From Kuschelorhynchus macadamiae (lineage: Eukaryota; Arthropoda; Insecta; Coleoptera; Curculionidae), in the NCBI GenBank assembly GCA_030620095.1, contig JAUTXW010003400.1, positions 496,001-560,000 of the forward strand: a stretch of 64,000 nucleotides of DNA, given 5' to 3'. Below the pieces are notes generated by a model. That model did no database searches, was not told where the DNA came from, and saw only the letters and a list, made by a program, of their open reading frames with translations. Position 1 is the first letter of the stretch, and each line of letters begins with the position of its first letter. The position numbers and the translations under genes were made by a program. Below are positions 63,190-64,000 of this stretch, in pieces.

Positions 63190-63880
63190 TAGTATGATGC
63201 TGGTTTGATAACTGCTTATTAGGCCGTCAACTGTACCAGATTTTTCTTTTTTACTTTTTACGCTTATTCTTAATTCTTACTTCAAAAGTTCTCTTCAATT
63301 TATCAACATATGAGCTATCACATTCACATGATATTCTGTCAACACAATCTCAGTATGGCTGATTTCTTTCTTTGCAAGACCGTTTCTTGGAATGTAATTA
63401 AAGTTAAATACTGTTATTCTCGGAAAGTCCCTTAATGCAAGGCGTTTTGAGAACATGCTTTTGCTCTACAACTCCCGCTTAGTTATATTTTCTCAAATTC
63501 AAAACTCCAGTAGTTTTGCAGCATATTCATTGTTCGTCAAGTCTTATCTGATGTTGATTATCTTTTGTTTGAGACAATTGGGTTGCAAATGGCTGCTATG
63601 GTTTGTATTTTTAAAATGCTTAGGAAAATGATTAAGATACTGTCCTATGTAGGTTGGTTTAGCTTTCGGTTTACTAATATCTGCAGGCGCCTGCAGTTTT
63701 TCAAATAGTTCCATCATGAATTTGACGTCCGCCTTTTAAGTGTTGATCATAAAGGTGTGCGTGTCTTAACCAAATCTTTGGTTTCCTCTCGGTATTTTCT
63801 ATGACTTTAAGGTCGAATAATACTATGAAAATATTCACTAATAACGGCTAGATCGTGGAGGCTACTGATGGTATATCATC
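63190..63880 (-). pseudogene. Second Penelope-like element remnant (different family)
   Basis: On the minus strand, LLVNIFIVLFDLKVIENTER and KPKIWLRHAHLYD match the reverse transcriptase helix and the W-x-R-Y-V-D-D catalytic box, here wrecked to RHAHLYD with at most one Asp left. ADVKFMMELFEK and PTYIGQYLNHFPKHFKN follow, then the block usually read T-x-R-Y-L-x-x-x-S-x-H-H. After several stops, DRISCECDSSYVDKLKRTFE and VRIK correspond to the start of the GIY-YIG domain (C-x-C-x-x-x-Y-V-G-E-T). The residues differ from the PLE at 54.5-56.0 kb, which has a C-x-x-C form, so this is another family. Heavily decayed. The upstream part may continue past the window end. Confidence 0.52.
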
Positions 63881-64000
63881 CTGGCTGAGGGATATGTCCA
63901 ATTCCTGAATATATGAAAAAGACGACCACGCTACAGAAGTGTTTGAAAGGAAAATATTTTAAAATGTATTAAAATTAAAGTTGAATTATTTTATAATTCA

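Overview
The window looks like intergenic, transposon-rich DNA from an insect nuclear genome, possibly a beetle. It is strongly AT-rich, has long stretches without open frames, and carries TATA microsatellites. Every protein remnant I can recognise belongs to a repeat family common in insects: Crypton-type tyrosine recombinase, mariner/Tc1 DDE transposases, Penelope-like elements (PLEs) with GIY-YIG domains, jockey/CR1-like LINEs and hAT-like ends. I found no convincing host gene, operon, rRNA or CRISPR. The species call is inference.

Layout. 0-9 kb: the C-terminal end of a Crypton recombinase, a short hAT-like repeat (3.66-3.84 kb), a foldback element (5.06-5.67 kb), a tRNA-like pseudogene (6.5 kb, minus) and a LINE reverse transcriptase remnant (6.7-7.0 kb, minus). 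9-18.6 kb: the most striking structure, a tandem array of a 2.28-kb unit (three full copies plus one internally deleted copy, 9499-17069). Its left edge lies inside a hAT-like element that keeps an 8-bp target duplication (9085-10335). Its right edge lies inside a mariner transposase pseudogene (17013-17615, minus). A LINE remnant follows. 18.6-29.9 kb: an unplaced Cys-rich ORF (20.5 kb), a long decayed transposon-like ORF (23.3-25.0 kb), a second Crypton recombinase (27.45-28.08 kb) and a complex palindromic element (28.96-29.85 kb). 30-43 kb: MITEs, small tandem repeats, two (TA)n tracts, two weak exon-like ORFs and a duplicated TATA-containing 141-bp module (40.6-40.9 kb). 43-46.4 kb: a second mariner pseudogene flanked by direct copies of a dispersed repeat, then a 1-kb foldback element with internal sub-repeats. 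46.4-64 kb: two PLE remnants of different families (54.5-56.0 and 63.2-63.9 kb, minus), a Cys-rich zinc-binding-like pseudogene (59.7 kb), a DDE transposase pseudogene (60.6-61.4 kb, minus) and further short tandem duplications.

Nothing here seems to work together as a functional system. The elements are fossils, each broken by stops, frameshifts or deletions. The interest lies in their structure: nested insertions, a recent segmental tandem amplification whose two breakpoints fall inside two different transposons, and several foldback elements. Family assignments rest on recognising conserved residues by eye. No database search was run.
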